Shown: positions 16,370-24,779 of the stretch, piece after piece | Numbering within the stretch: position 1 is the stretch's first letter | Layout of the letters: each line of letters opens with the position of its first letter | DNA from: JBPOFM01 sp051252455 | GTDB lineage: Bacteria > Bacteroidota > Bacteroidia > Flavobacteriales > Flavobacteriaceae | Reading direction: 5' to 3' | Assembly (NCBI GenBank): GCA_051252455.1 | Contig: JBPOFM010000008.1 | Span: 1-64,000, forward strand | DNA length: 64,000 nt | The notes under the pieces: generated by a model | Seen by the model: only the letters and a program-made list of their open reading frames with translations | What the model was told of the DNA's origin: nothing | Databases searched by the model: none | Position numbers and translations under genes: made by a program

Positions 16370-17911
16370 ATGGAATCCAAAATAAAAAACCTAAACGACA
16401 AACTTTCCCAAGCCTATCTTGGCGGCGGACAAGCACGAATAGATAAACAACATTCAAATAAAAAACTGACGGCTCGAGAACGTGTCATGTACATAATGGA
16501 TGATGGCTCATTTGAGGAAATTGGCGCTTTAGTTACACATAGAACCAAAGAATTTGGCATGGCTAATCAACAATTCTATGGTGATGGTGTGGTTACGGGT
16601 TATGGAACAATCAGTGGACGATTAGTTTATATCTTTGCACAGGATTTTACGGTTTTTGGTGGTTCTCTCTCCGAAACACACGCTGAAAAAATCTGTAAAA
16701 TCATGGATTTGGCAGTAAAAGTCGGTGCTCCTATTATCGGTTTAAATGATTCTGGAGGTGCGCGAATTCAGGAAGGCGTTCGCTCTTTGGGTGGTTATGC
16801 CGATATATTTTATCGCAACGTTCAGGCGTCTGGAGTGATTCCGCAAATTTCTGCCATCATGGGACCTTGCGCTGGAGGTGCGGTATATTCGCCTGCCATG
16901 ACTGATTTTACGATGATGGTTGAAGACACAAGTTATATGTTTGTGACGGGACCAAACGTGGTGAAAACAGTGACCAATGAAACCGTGACGTCTGAAGAAT
17001 TGGGTGGCGCCAGTACACACGCGAGCAAATCTGGAGTGGCACATGTTACATCTTCAAATGATGTGGAGTGTCTGGAAGATTTGAAACGTCTTTTAAGTTA
17101 TTTGCCGCAGAACAATCAGGAAACTACAAAGAAACTCCCGTTCGAATTAAAAGATGAAGTACGCGAGGTGCTTTCTGATATCATTCCAGATAGTGCCAAT
17201 AAACCTTATGACATGCGCGATGTTATTAAAGGTATTATTGATGAAGATACTTTCTACGAAATCCATAAAGATTATGCCGAAAACATTCTCGTAGGTTTTG
17301 CTCGTCTTGGTGGAAGAAGTATTGGGATTGTAGCGAATCAGCCTATGTTTTTAGCGGGCGTTTTAGACGTAAATTGTTCCAAAAAAGCAGCACGTTTCGT
17401 TCGTTTTTGTGATGCATTCAATATTCCGCTATTGGTTTTGGAAGATGTGCCAGGATTTTTGCCTGGAACGGATCAAGAATGGCGTGGTATCATTGTTCAT
17501 GGTGCCAAATTGCTCTATGCCTTCAGCGAAGCGACGGTACCAAGAGTCACTGTCATTACTAGAAAAGCTTATGGTGGCGCTTATGATGTGATGAATTCTA
17601 AACATATTGGTGCTGACATGAATTTTGCTTGGCCAAGTGCCGAAATTGCAGTCATGGGAGCCAAAGGTGCTGCCGAAATCATTTTCAAAAAAGAAATCAA
17701 TTCTGCGGAAGATAAAGAAGCCAAATGGAAACAAAAGGAAGCAGAATATGCAGAGCTTTTTGCCAATCCGTACAGTGCTGCGGAGCGTGGATTTATTGAT
17801 GAAGTGATTTTACCCAAAGACACGAGACGCAAGCTTATAAGGGCTTTTGCGATGTTAGAGGATAAAAAAGTGGATACCCCTAAACGTAAGCATGGGAATA
17901 TACCTTTGTAA
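16370..17911 (+). CDS. Acyl-CoA carboxylase carboxyltransferase (propionyl-CoA type)
   Basis: A 513-residue carboxyltransferase beta subunit. The start is the ATG giving MESKIKNL; an in-frame TTG at 16355 lies inside a promoter-like sequence. Oxyanion-hole blocks GGARIQEGVRSLGGYADIFYRN and GPCAGGAVYSPAMTDF are intact, as are PGFLPGTDQEW and KAYGGAYDVMNSKHIGADM. The Asp in GGAYDVM matches the residue reported to favour propionyl-CoA over acetyl-CoA in actinobacterial enzymes, so methylmalonyl-CoA formation is the likely reaction. GCACCTTTGC just upstream (about 16349-16358) resembles a -7 element. Confidence 0.94.
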   Translation: MESKIKNLNDKLSQAYLGGGQARIDKQHSNKKLTARERVMYIMDDGSFEEIGALVTHRTKEFGMANQQFYGDGVVTGYGTISGRLVYIFAQDFTVFGGSLSETHAEKICKIMDLAVKVGAPIIGLNDSGGARIQEGVRSLGGYADIFYRNVQASGVIPQISAIMGPCAGGAVYSPAMTDFTMMVEDTSYMFVTGPNVVKTVTNETVTSEELGGASTHASKSGVAHVTSSNDVECLEDLKRLLSYLPQNNQETTKKLPFELKDEVREVLSDIIPDSANKPYDMRDVIKGIIDEDTFYEIHKDYAENILVGFARLGGRSIGIVANQPMFLAGVLDVNCSKKAARFVRFCDAFNIPLLVLEDVPGFLPGTDQEWRGIIVHGAKLLYAFSEATVPRVTVITRKAYGGAYDVMNSKHIGADMNFAWPSAEIAVMGAKGAAEIIFKKEINSAEDKEAKWKQKEAEYAELFANPYSAAERGFIDEVILPKDTRRKLIRAFAMLEDKKVDTPKRKHGNIPL

Positions 17912-17924
17912 TGTTTAGCAACTA

Positions 17925-18713
17925 TTAAAATGTTGGTTTTGAAGACGGTTTTTTACCTGTTTTCTTTTGTTTTGGCTTTTCTTTGATGCGAACATAAACC
18001 AATTTAAAACGTCCTTTGCCTGAATCGCGTGTCTCTACTTCAAATTCTTTTATTGATTTGAATAAAGGTGTAAGTTTTGCATAACCGAAATTTCGCGAAT
18101 CAAAATTAGGCTGTTTCTTTTGCAACATACCTCCTACATCGCCCAAAAAAGCCCAACCATCATCATCGGCAACATCAGAAATTGTAGAAGCGATGAACTT
18201 GATATCTTTTGCTGTTATTTTATCAATGTTACTCGATGTTTTTACAGATTTATCAGCAGTTTCCGTTTCATTATCTTCAGCCTGACTTCTTAAAATTTCT
18301 ATATAAATAAATTTATCGCAAGCCACAATAAATGGATTTGGTGTTTTCTTCTCTCCGATGCCATAAACAGCCATTCCAGCTTCACGAAGTCGTGTTGCTA
18401 AACGTGTAAAATCACTATCACTCGAAACCAAACAAAAACCGTTCACCTTCTCACTGTATAAAATATCCATGGCGTCTATAATCATTGCAGAATCGGTAGA
18501 GTTTTTCCCTTGTGTGTAACCATATTGCTGAATTGGGGTAATGGCATTTTCCAGCAACATGTTTTTCCATTTTGATAAGTGTGGCTTGGTCCAATCGCCA
18601 TAGATACGTTTGATGGTTGGATTTCCATATTTGGCTATTTCTTCCATCATTTCTTTGACATGTGCTGATGGGATATTATCGCCATCAATAAGTACTGCTA
18701 ATTTTATATCCAT
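17925..18713 (-). CDS. NYN domain ribonuclease-like protein (LabA/DUF88 type)
   Basis: About 262 residues starting at MDIKLAVLIDGDNIP; a longer reading from 18755 adds an unconserved N-terminus. The NYN/PIN-like core shows acidic residues in VLIDGDN, GKNSTDSAMIIDAMDIL and LVSSDSDFTRLATRLREAG, the usual metal-binding set. The C-terminal 70 residues look like a LOTUS/OST-HTH RNA-binding domain, linked by a polar segment and ending in a Lys-rich tail. RNA cleavage or binding is inferred from the family. It is convergent with the carboxyltransferase gene. Confidence 0.87.
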   Translation of the reverse strand: MDIKLAVLIDGDNIPSAHVKEMMEEIAKYGNPTIKRIYGDWTKPHLSKWKNMLLENAITPIQQYGYTQGKNSTDSAMIIDAMDILYSEKVNGFCLVSSDSDFTRLATRLREAGMAVYGIGEKKTPNPFIVACDKFIYIEILRSQAEDNETETADKSVKTSSNIDKITAKDIKFIASTISDVADDDGWAFLGDVGGMLQKKQPNFDSRNFGYAKLTPLFKSIKEFEVETRDSGKGRFKLVYVRIKEKPKQKKTGKKPSSKPTF

Positions 18714-18941
18714 AGGGTAAAAGTCTAATTTAAAAGTTAAATCAAATGGCTTCAATTAATAAATAAGAAAAACAACGTTCGATTGAACGTTAAAGGTACT
18801 AAAACACATGCAAGTCATATATTAATATTGACATATTTATCAACTCTCAACCAAATGCTAATAATAAAAATCATTGACATTCAAAAAATTGCATTGAAAT
18901 AATCATTAAATTTATATGATTAATCTTTAAAACTCTATATT

Positions 18942-19508
18942 ATGAAAACACTATTATTAACAGTATCAATCCTTTTAAGTTGTGGAGGCCTATTTTCGCA
19001 AACACCAGAAGAAATGAAGGCTTGGGAAGCGAGCATGACCCCAGGAACACAGCACAAAATGTTGGCAGAATCAGATGGTTCTTGGAATTCCAAAGTAAAA
19101 ATGTGGATGGATCCATCACAACCTCCTACAGAGTCAGAAGCCACAGCAAAAAATGAAATGATTTTAAATGGACTTTATCTGCGTTCCACACATACTGGAA
19201 ATATGATGGGAATGCCATTTCATGGTGAAAGCATCACAGGTTATGATAATGTAAAAAAGAAATTCTTTTCCACTTGGATTGATAATATGGGCAGTGGTAT
19301 CATGGTTCTGGAAGGTGATTATGACGAAAATTCAAAAACGCTTACCCTCACTGGCAACATGATGGACGCCATGACAGGGAAAGCCATGGAAATTAAAGAG
19401 AAAATTATATATCACTCTCCAGACAAAAACACCTTTGAGATGTACATGATAAAGGATGGTAAAGACATTAAAACGATGGAAATCGTCAACACGAGAATTA
19501 AAGAGTAA
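18942..19508 (+). CDS. DUF1579 family secreted protein
   Basis: A 188-residue protein with a signal peptide (about residues 1-19, ending near LFSQ). The mature part has GTQHKMLAESDGSWNSKVKMWMDP and ITGYDNVKKKFFSTWIDNMGSGIM, matching DUF1579, a small beta-barrel-like family of unknown role. Met content is high. It is followed by a strong bidirectional hairpin (19527-19556). Confidence 0.87.
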   Translation: MKTLLLTVSILLSCGGLFSQTPEEMKAWEASMTPGTQHKMLAESDGSWNSKVKMWMDPSQPPTESEATAKNEMILNGLYLRSTHTGNMMGMPFHGESITGYDNVKKKFFSTWIDNMGSGIMVLEGDYDENSKTLTLTGNMMDAMTGKAMEIKEKIIYHSPDKNTFEMYMIKDGKDIKTMEIVNTRIKE

Positions 19509-19526
19509 GATCATAAGGTATGAAAC

Positions 19527-19556
19527 AAAAAACTCCCAAAAATATGGGAGTTTTTT
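19527..19556. terminator. Bidirectional terminator
   Basis: AAAAAACTCCCA (19527-19538) pairs with TGGGAGTTTTTT (19545-19556), between the convergent DUF1579 gene and the small lysine-rich gene. Confidence 0.9.
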
Positions 19557-19576
19557 ATATGATATAAAATTGTAGC

Positions 19577-19681
19577 TTATTGACGTTTTGCCTTCTTTGC
19601 AATTTTGTCTGCCTTTTTTTCTTTAGCAGTTTTCAAAGGTTCCTTTTTAACTGCTTTTTTTGCGTCTTGTGATTTTGCCAT
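19577..19681 (-). CDS. Small lysine/alanine-rich basic protein
   Basis: A 34-residue protein beginning MAKSQDAKKAVKK and composed almost entirely of Lys, Ala, Thr and Glu. An upstream start (19759) would add a hydrophobic stretch and is unlikely. Similar tiny basic proteins occur in flavobacterial genomes without assigned function; charge suggests nucleic-acid association. It is followed by the bidirectional terminator. Confidence 0.65.
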   Translation of the reverse strand: MAKSQDAKKAVKKEPLKTAKEKKADKIAKKAKRQ

Positions 19682-19785
19682 GATGTATATTTTATAGATT
19701 AAAATTTCATTAGTTATGATAAAAATAATAAAATTAAGCTTACAAATTTCATCACTCAAATTTTATTCCAAGCATTCACTACATT

Positions 19786-20601
19786 TCAAAACGGATACTC
19801 TAAAGTCAGTCGAACACCTTCCTCGGGTTTTGAGAACAAATCAAAACTTGAATTGATCAGCTCTGCCCTACTTTTCATATTAATTAGTCCAGAACCTTTT
19901 TCGGCAGTTGCCAGGTCGAAGCCCTTTCCGTCATCGGATGCCTCGATTCTCAATTTTTCCGGACTATAATCAAGTTTGATTTGTAGGTTTTTCGCTTCTG
20001 AATATTTGACCGAATTGGAAAAGAACTCTTGCAATATTCTGAAAATAATTATTTCATGCTTTTTGTCTTGTAATTCTTTTTTGTCACCTTTAATGATTAA
20101 TTCGGCGGAAGCAAACTTCATACGTTTCAATCGGTTCAACTCATTGGCAATGGATTGTTCAAAGCCTATGTTAAGAATCACGTCATTATTCAAGGATTTA
20201 GATAACGAGCGTACTTCTTTCAAACTTTCGCGTATCACATCGGCTGTGCTGTTGACACTTGCTTTCATGTCGTCTCCTACTTGTGCATGAAGCATGTTCA
20301 TTTGCATGCTGGCATACGCCAAAAGTTGACCAACATTGTCATGCAATTCCCATCCAATGTGCTTTAAGGTTTGTTCTTGTATTTCTGTCTGTGTTCTCGA
20401 AATTTCTTCGTCGAATTCTTGTTGTTGCTTAATTTTATCGAGTAGAAGTTTATTTTTTCGCTTTTGAAATACGATAAAAAACACAATAACCAATGTTGTG
20501 ACAATCAAAAGAACTGCAATCATGTAAGCTAGCAAATACCGTTCTGCAGCTGTTGAAACGGCTTGGTCTTGATTTAAAAAGATAATAAAATGGTTAGTCA
20601 T
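19786..20601 (-). CDS. Sensor histidine kinase (NarL/HisKA_3 type)
   Basis: A 271-residue protein. One hydrophobic segment (about 24-45) is followed by a coiled coil, then a HisKA_3 dimerisation block with HIGWELHDNVGQLLAYA (phospho-His in ELHDN) and an HATPase domain with EASDDGKGFDL and KGSGLINMKSRAELI. It should autophosphorylate and pass phosphate to a LuxR-type response regulator, but none lies adjacent. The start overlaps the upstream membrane protein gene by 8 bp, and it is the last gene of a four-gene operon. The sensor input may come from the two membrane paralogues. Confidence 0.9.
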   Translation of the reverse strand: MTNHFIIFLNQDQAVSTAAERYLLAYMIAVLLIVTTLVIVFFIVFQKRKNKLLLDKIKQQQEFDEEISRTQTEIQEQTLKHIGWELHDNVGQLLAYASMQMNMLHAQVGDDMKASVNSTADVIRESLKEVRSLSKSLNNDVILNIGFEQSIANELNRLKRMKFASAELIIKGDKKELQDKKHEIIIFRILQEFFSNSVKYSEAKNLQIKLDYSPEKLRIEASDDGKGFDLATAEKGSGLINMKSRAELINSSFDLFSKPEEGVRLTLEYPF

Positions 20602-21310
20602 GGTCTGGTGAGCAATAAATTAGTGCAAAAGTGAAAGTTAAATACATGAATACATTTGCCATTAAAAAAATTTGATATTTCAATATAACAAAATTCCAGT
20701 CGGCAGTAGAAAAATATTTACTATAAAAAGTAAGAGGTGTTACCATTAAATACCACAATATTAAAGTAGTAGCCACATAAAAGTTCAAGGATTTATTGAT
20801 TTTCAGTATTTGATTGCTCAATAAAATCTCAACCAGATATAAAGAAACAGCTGATAAAATAACAATAACACCAAACACATCTATAAAACCTGCTCTACCA
20901 GAAAATAGCGATTGCCAGTTGAAAAAATAATATAACATTCCCATTGAAACAAATGAGATTACCATGTATTTAATGGTCTTTTTGTAATTGTAACTTTTAA
21001 TTAAACTCCTGAAATATAATGCGTAGAACACTCCACTTCCAAAAATCCAGAAGATGGTGTAAAACCAAAAGTTATTTTCGAAATGTGAATTCTTCAGAAA
21101 TAAATGAATTTCACTAAATGATTCATTATTTGCCATATATCGAGGATAAGAACCCACAAGTTCGATTATGACCACATACACTAAAAACCAAATAAAATAC
21201 TTGACGGTTGTATCTTTATATTTACGGTAGACCAACAATCCAGTAACTGCAGCAATGGTTTCTACACAATGAGTAATAAGTCCATAATTTTGTTTTAAGA
21301 ATTCGTCCAA
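20594..21310 (-). CDS. Polytopic membrane protein, tandem paralogue B
   Basis: A 238-residue protein with about six or seven hydrophobic helices. The N-terminus (NYGLITHCVETIAAVTGLL, KYFIWFLVYVVIIELVG) closely parallels the gene just upstream, as do FYTIFWIFGSGVFYA and the C-terminal FLMANVFMYLTFTFALIYC, so the two are products of tandem duplication. It overlaps the kinase gene by 8 bp. A role as the sensing or partner unit of the kinase is inferred from the operon; no family name is known to me. Confidence 0.8.
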   Translation of the reverse strand: MDEFLKQNYGLITHCVETIAAVTGLLVYRKYKDTTVKYFIWFLVYVVIIELVGSYPRYMANNESFSEIHLFLKNSHFENNFWFYTIFWIFGSGVFYALYFRSLIKSYNYKKTIKYMVISFVSMGMLYYFFNWQSLFSGRAGFIDVFGVIVILSAVSLYLVEILLSNQILKINKSLNFYVATTLILWYLMVTPLTFYSKYFSTADWNFVILKYQIFLMANVFMYLTFTFALIYCSPDHD

Positions 21311-21328
21311 TAAGTTCTATTTTTGGTT

Positions 21329-22039
21329 TTACTGATTTTTATGTTCTGGTTCACAGTAAATTAAGGAAAAGGTAAATGTTAGGTACATGAATAGGTTCGC
21401 AAAAAGAAATATTTGCCATTTAAAGAACACAAAATTCCAGTCTGATGACGAGTAATAGGCGTTATATAACACTAATGGTGTTGTGATTATAAACCAAATG
21501 AAGAAAGTTCCACTAATAAAGAAATTAATTGATTTATAAAACATAATGATTTTTTCATCACGAAGAATTTCAATCATATGGAATGAGGTGCAGAGCAATA
21601 TGACAATCGCACCACTCACGGTTACAAAGGGCGAATATCGATTAAAGAAAAGACTCCAATCTAAAATGATACTGACAATAGCTCCAATCACAAACAAAAT
21701 CGTAGCGATCTTTATAATAGATATAAAAAATTTACTATTAAGGATTTTTGAATAATAAAAGCTGATAAAAAGTGCACTTCCTATATTCCAAAAAACTGTT
21801 GCCCACCAATGTGATGTTTTAAACCTGGTGTCCTTAAGAAAATTTAAAACATCAATTTTATTAATATACCGAGCATATCCACCAAGTAGATCAATAACGG
21901 CAATGTAAATTAAGAACCAAATAAAATATTTGGCGGTCGAATGGTTATATTTTTTTATAAAAAACACTCCCGTAAGGGCCGCCAAAAACTCTACTGAATG
22001 CGTTAATAAAACATAGTTATCAAGAAAAAAATCGCTCAA
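21329..22039 (-). CDS. Polytopic membrane protein, tandem paralogue A
   Basis: A 236-residue paralogue of the next gene, with the same helix layout (THSVEFLAALTGVFFIKKY, KYFIWFLIYIAVIDLLGGYARY, FANLFMYLTFTFSLIYC). The start codon is TTG at 22039, immediately after the TAA of the preceding gene (22040-22042), so translation is probably coupled. The function is unknown; it shares an operon with a histidine kinase. Confidence 0.8.
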   Translation of the reverse strand: MSDFFLDNYVLLTHSVEFLAALTGVFFIKKYNHSTAKYFIWFLIYIAVIDLLGGYARYINKIDVLNFLKDTRFKTSHWWATVFWNIGSALFISFYYSKILNSKFFISIIKIATILFVIGAIVSIILDWSLFFNRYSPFVTVSGAIVILLCTSFHMIEILRDEKIIMFYKSINFFISGTFFIWFIITTPLVLYNAYYSSSDWNFVFFKWQIFLFANLFMYLTFTFSLIYCEPEHKNQ

Positions 22040-22537
22040 TTATTGTGGGTAATTACTACTTGGTGGATCGCCAGGGCCACCCATATCCAGCCCATTCCCG
22101 CCTGGAACATCTTTACTGCCTCCTCTTACAAAATTGACCATGCTTCCTTCTGCCATTACTTCGTTGTAAGTTGGAACAAAAAACATAGTTGTATACCCTA
22201 CAGTAGTGCCTTCATTGGCTTGGGCTCCCAAATAGATGCGAATGCCATCCATCTTATAGCCTAAATCTTTCGCTTGGCTTTCGGCATAATCTAAATAATC
22301 TCTCATGTCTTCTAAAGAATACCAAGATGAGCGATTGTCTGGTCGCATGACGATGGAGTCGCTAATTAATTGATGTCGTGAGTTGAATGCCTGATCAAGT
22401 GTTTTAATCTGTTCTGGCGTAATAATTCCGTTTGGTTTGGTTGGTTCATTGGTCATGTTTATGGTTTTACAGCAAAAAAAATAGACTATTGCGGCACCTA
22501 TCAGAGCGCCAACTATTACTATTAAAAAATTTTTCAT
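22040..22537 (-). CDS. Single-TM hypothetical protein, first gene of kinase operon
   Basis: A 165-residue protein. One N-terminal membrane segment (residues 3-22, with a CC pair) is followed by a polar domain containing SSWYSLEDMRDYLDYAESQA and GIRIYLGAQANEG, and a Gly/Pro-rich tail (GGNGLDMGGPGDPP). The tail looks disordered. It is probably exposed outside the membrane. It directly abuts the TTG start of the membrane paralogue. No family is recognised. Confidence 0.75.
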   Translation of the reverse strand: MKNFLIVIVGALIGAAIVYFFCCKTINMTNEPTKPNGIITPEQIKTLDQAFNSRHQLISDSIVMRPDNRSSWYSLEDMRDYLDYAESQAKDLGYKMDGIRIYLGAQANEGTTVGYTTMFFVPTYNEVMAEGSMVNFVRGGSKDVPGGNGLDMGGPGDPPSSNYPQ

Positions 22538-22735
22538 TTGGTTGGTTTTAAGGTTATTGATTAGTTTGTTTAAAAATATACAAAAAGTTGAAAAAATCCT
22601 ACAAATGTGAGTAAAAGAAAAAATCTAAAATTATTTTAGAATACATACTGGTCTTTAAAAGACTACTAAAAAATTCGTAAGACACTTAATTAAAGCAAGT
22701 TAATACATCTCATTTGTATAACTTTCGCAAGATAA

Positions 22736-24274
22736 CTATCCTAACCAGCCATCTCTATCTAAACTTCTATATTGAATGGCTTCACTGATGTGAGAACCAT
22801 TTAAGTTGTCCACACTTTCCAGATCTGCAATAGTGCGTGCGACTTTCAAGATTCTGTCGTAGGCTCTGGCCGAAAGATTTAGGCGCTCCATAGCTGTTTT
22901 TAGAAGTTCTTTAGAGGCATCGTCCAGTACGCAATAGTTTCGGATTTGCTTGGTGTTCATCTGGGCGTTGTAGTGAACAGTGTCATTTGCTTCAAAACGT
23001 TTTGTTTGACGCTCTCTTGCTGCAGTTACACGCTTTCTTATCTCAATAGAGGACTCTCCTTTGCGATCATCCGAGAGTTTTTCAAATGGCACAGGCGTTA
23101 CTTCAATATGAATGTCAATCCTGTCCAATAACGGACCGGAAATCTTACTCAAGTAACGCTGCATTTCGTGAGGTGATGACGTAATTGGAGCGTTTGGATC
23201 ATTAAAATAGCCGCTAGGACTTGGATTCATGCTGGCGACCAACATAAAACTGCTAGGATATGTCACTGTAAACTTTGCTCGTGATATAGTTACTTCCCGG
23301 TCTTCCAATGGTTGGCGCATTACTTCGAGGACATCTCGTTTAAATTCTGGCAATTCATCTAAAAATAAAACACCATTGTGTGACAGTGAAATTTCTCCTG
23401 GTTGCGGATAGCTACCGCCTCCAACTAAAGCGACGTTTGAAATTGTATGGTGTGGGCTTCTAAATGGGCGTTGTGACATCAAACCAATATCGCCTTTGAT
23501 GCGTCCTGCAACGGAGTGAATTTTTGTGGTTTCTAAAGCTTCTCGCATGGTCATTGGTGGTAAGATACTTGGCAATCGTTTTGCCAACATTGTTTTTCCT
23601 GCGCCTGGAGGTCCAATTAAAATTATATTATGTCCACCTGCCGCAGCAATTTCCATACAGCGTTTTATGCCTTCTTGACCTCTTACGTCAGCAAAGTCAA
23701 ATTCCGGAAAGTCTAGACTTTTATTAAACTCTTCTTGTATATTTATTGTGGTTTGTTCAAGTGGGTCTCCTTTGTCAAAAAAATTAATGACCTGCTCAAT
23801 GTTTTGAATTCCAAAAACATTCAATCCATCCACGATGGCTGCTTCTTTTGCATTTTGAATAGGAAGAATGAAGTTCTTAAAACCTTCTTCCTTTGCTTTG
23901 ATGGCAATGGGCAAGGCGCCTCTGATAGGTTGTAGGCTTCCGTCAAGAGACAATTCACCCATAATTATATAGTCCTCAAGATTGTCGGCTTTTATTTGGT
24001 CTGTAGCCACTAAAATTCCTATTGCTAAAGTTAAATCGTAGGCGGAACCTTCTTTGCGCAAATCGGCTGGGGACATGTTGATGATGATTTTTTTGCCTGG
24101 TATTTTGTAGCCATTGTTCTGTAAGGCCGCGGCAATGCGGAAGTTGCTTTCTTTGATTGCGTTGTCTGGAAGTCCTACGAGATGGTAGCCTACGCCGTTA
24201 TCGACGTTGACTTCTACTGTGATGGTGGTGGCTTCTACTCCGAAGACGGCGCTTCCGAAGACTTTTTTTAGCAT
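22736..24274 (-). CDS. YifB family Mg-chelatase-like AAA+ ATPase
   Basis: A 512-residue protein of the ComM/YifB family. The N-terminal domain has VEVNVDNGVGYHLVGLPDNAIKES and INMSPADLRKEGSAYDL (Lon-S5-like fold). The AAA+ core follows, with Walker A LIGPPGAGKTMLAKRLPSILP, a Walker B/sensor region NGVLFLDELPEFKRDVLEV and LVASMNPSPSGY, and the C-terminal Mg_chelatase_C with LSARAYDRILKVARTIADL. ComM relatives are helicases that act in branch migration during natural transformation. Length is normal. The 5' side faces a 21-bp tandem repeat. Confidence 0.95.
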   Translation of the reverse strand: MLKKVFGSAVFGVEATTITVEVNVDNGVGYHLVGLPDNAIKESNFRIAAALQNNGYKIPGKKIIINMSPADLRKEGSAYDLTLAIGILVATDQIKADNLEDYIIMGELSLDGSLQPIRGALPIAIKAKEEGFKNFILPIQNAKEAAIVDGLNVFGIQNIEQVINFFDKGDPLEQTTINIQEEFNKSLDFPEFDFADVRGQEGIKRCMEIAAAGGHNIILIGPPGAGKTMLAKRLPSILPPMTMREALETTKIHSVAGRIKGDIGLMSQRPFRSPHHTISNVALVGGGSYPQPGEISLSHNGVLFLDELPEFKRDVLEVMRQPLEDREVTISRAKFTVTYPSSFMLVASMNPSPSGYFNDPNAPITSSPHEMQRYLSKISGPLLDRIDIHIEVTPVPFEKLSDDRKGESSIEIRKRVTAARERQTKRFEANDTVHYNAQMNTKQIRNYCVLDDASKELLKTAMERLNLSARAYDRILKVARTIADLESVDNLNGSHISEAIQYRSLDRDGWLG

Positions 24275-24779
24275 AGAGGTTTGTTTGGTTTAAATGTAGG
24301 GAGATTGGAGGGAATTACAAAGAGGAAAATTTAGGTGTTTTTTCTTGGGTTTTTGGGGTGTTGTTTATGGGGTGTTTTTAGAGGTGTTTTTTAGGGTGTT
24401 TTTGAGGTTTTACTGGGGTTTCAAAGCGTTTTTCTAGACTACACATTACAACTGTTAGACTACAGATTACAACTGTTAGACCACACATAACAACTGTTAG
24501 CCCATAGATAACAACTGTTAGACTGGAAATAACAACTGTTAGACTACAAAGTACAAGTGTTTGACATGAAATAACCATTGGTTGTCATGAAAGTACTGTT
24601 GGTTGTCATGACATAACTATGTGTTGGCAGAAGATAAGCTTTGTTAGACTACAAAGTATAACTGTTAGGGTGCGGATAACCTTTGTTGGGGTTGAGATTA
24701 CTTTTGGTGGATTGGGGGTTGGGTTTTTGGGTTTTACTCTCGTTTACGGCACTCGTTGCAGACGAGCGCTATCGGGGAC
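24275..24779. other. Intergenic spacer with G/T-rich tract and 21-bp repeats
   Basis: No gene is supported. Positions about 24320-24430 are G/T-rich with recurring GGTGTTTTT. From about 24434 to 24702 lies a degenerate 21-bp tandem array (separate entry). A 66-codon open frame on the minus strand here is a by-product of the 21-bp period. Confidence 0.75.
24434..24702. repeat. Degenerate 21-bp tandem array, about 12 units
   Basis: Units such as AACTGTTAGACTACAGATTAC recur with exact 21-bp period; later units drift (GTTGGTTGTCATGA...). There are no unique spacers, so it is not a CRISPR. A second 21-bp array lies at 49623-49820 with a loosely similar core (AACA...CATG...CAACC) when read on the other strand. 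Confidence 0.85.

Noticed and set aside
24434..24702. CRISPR-like array
   Set aside because: Period is 21 bp with no unique spacers and drifting units; no cas genes nearby.
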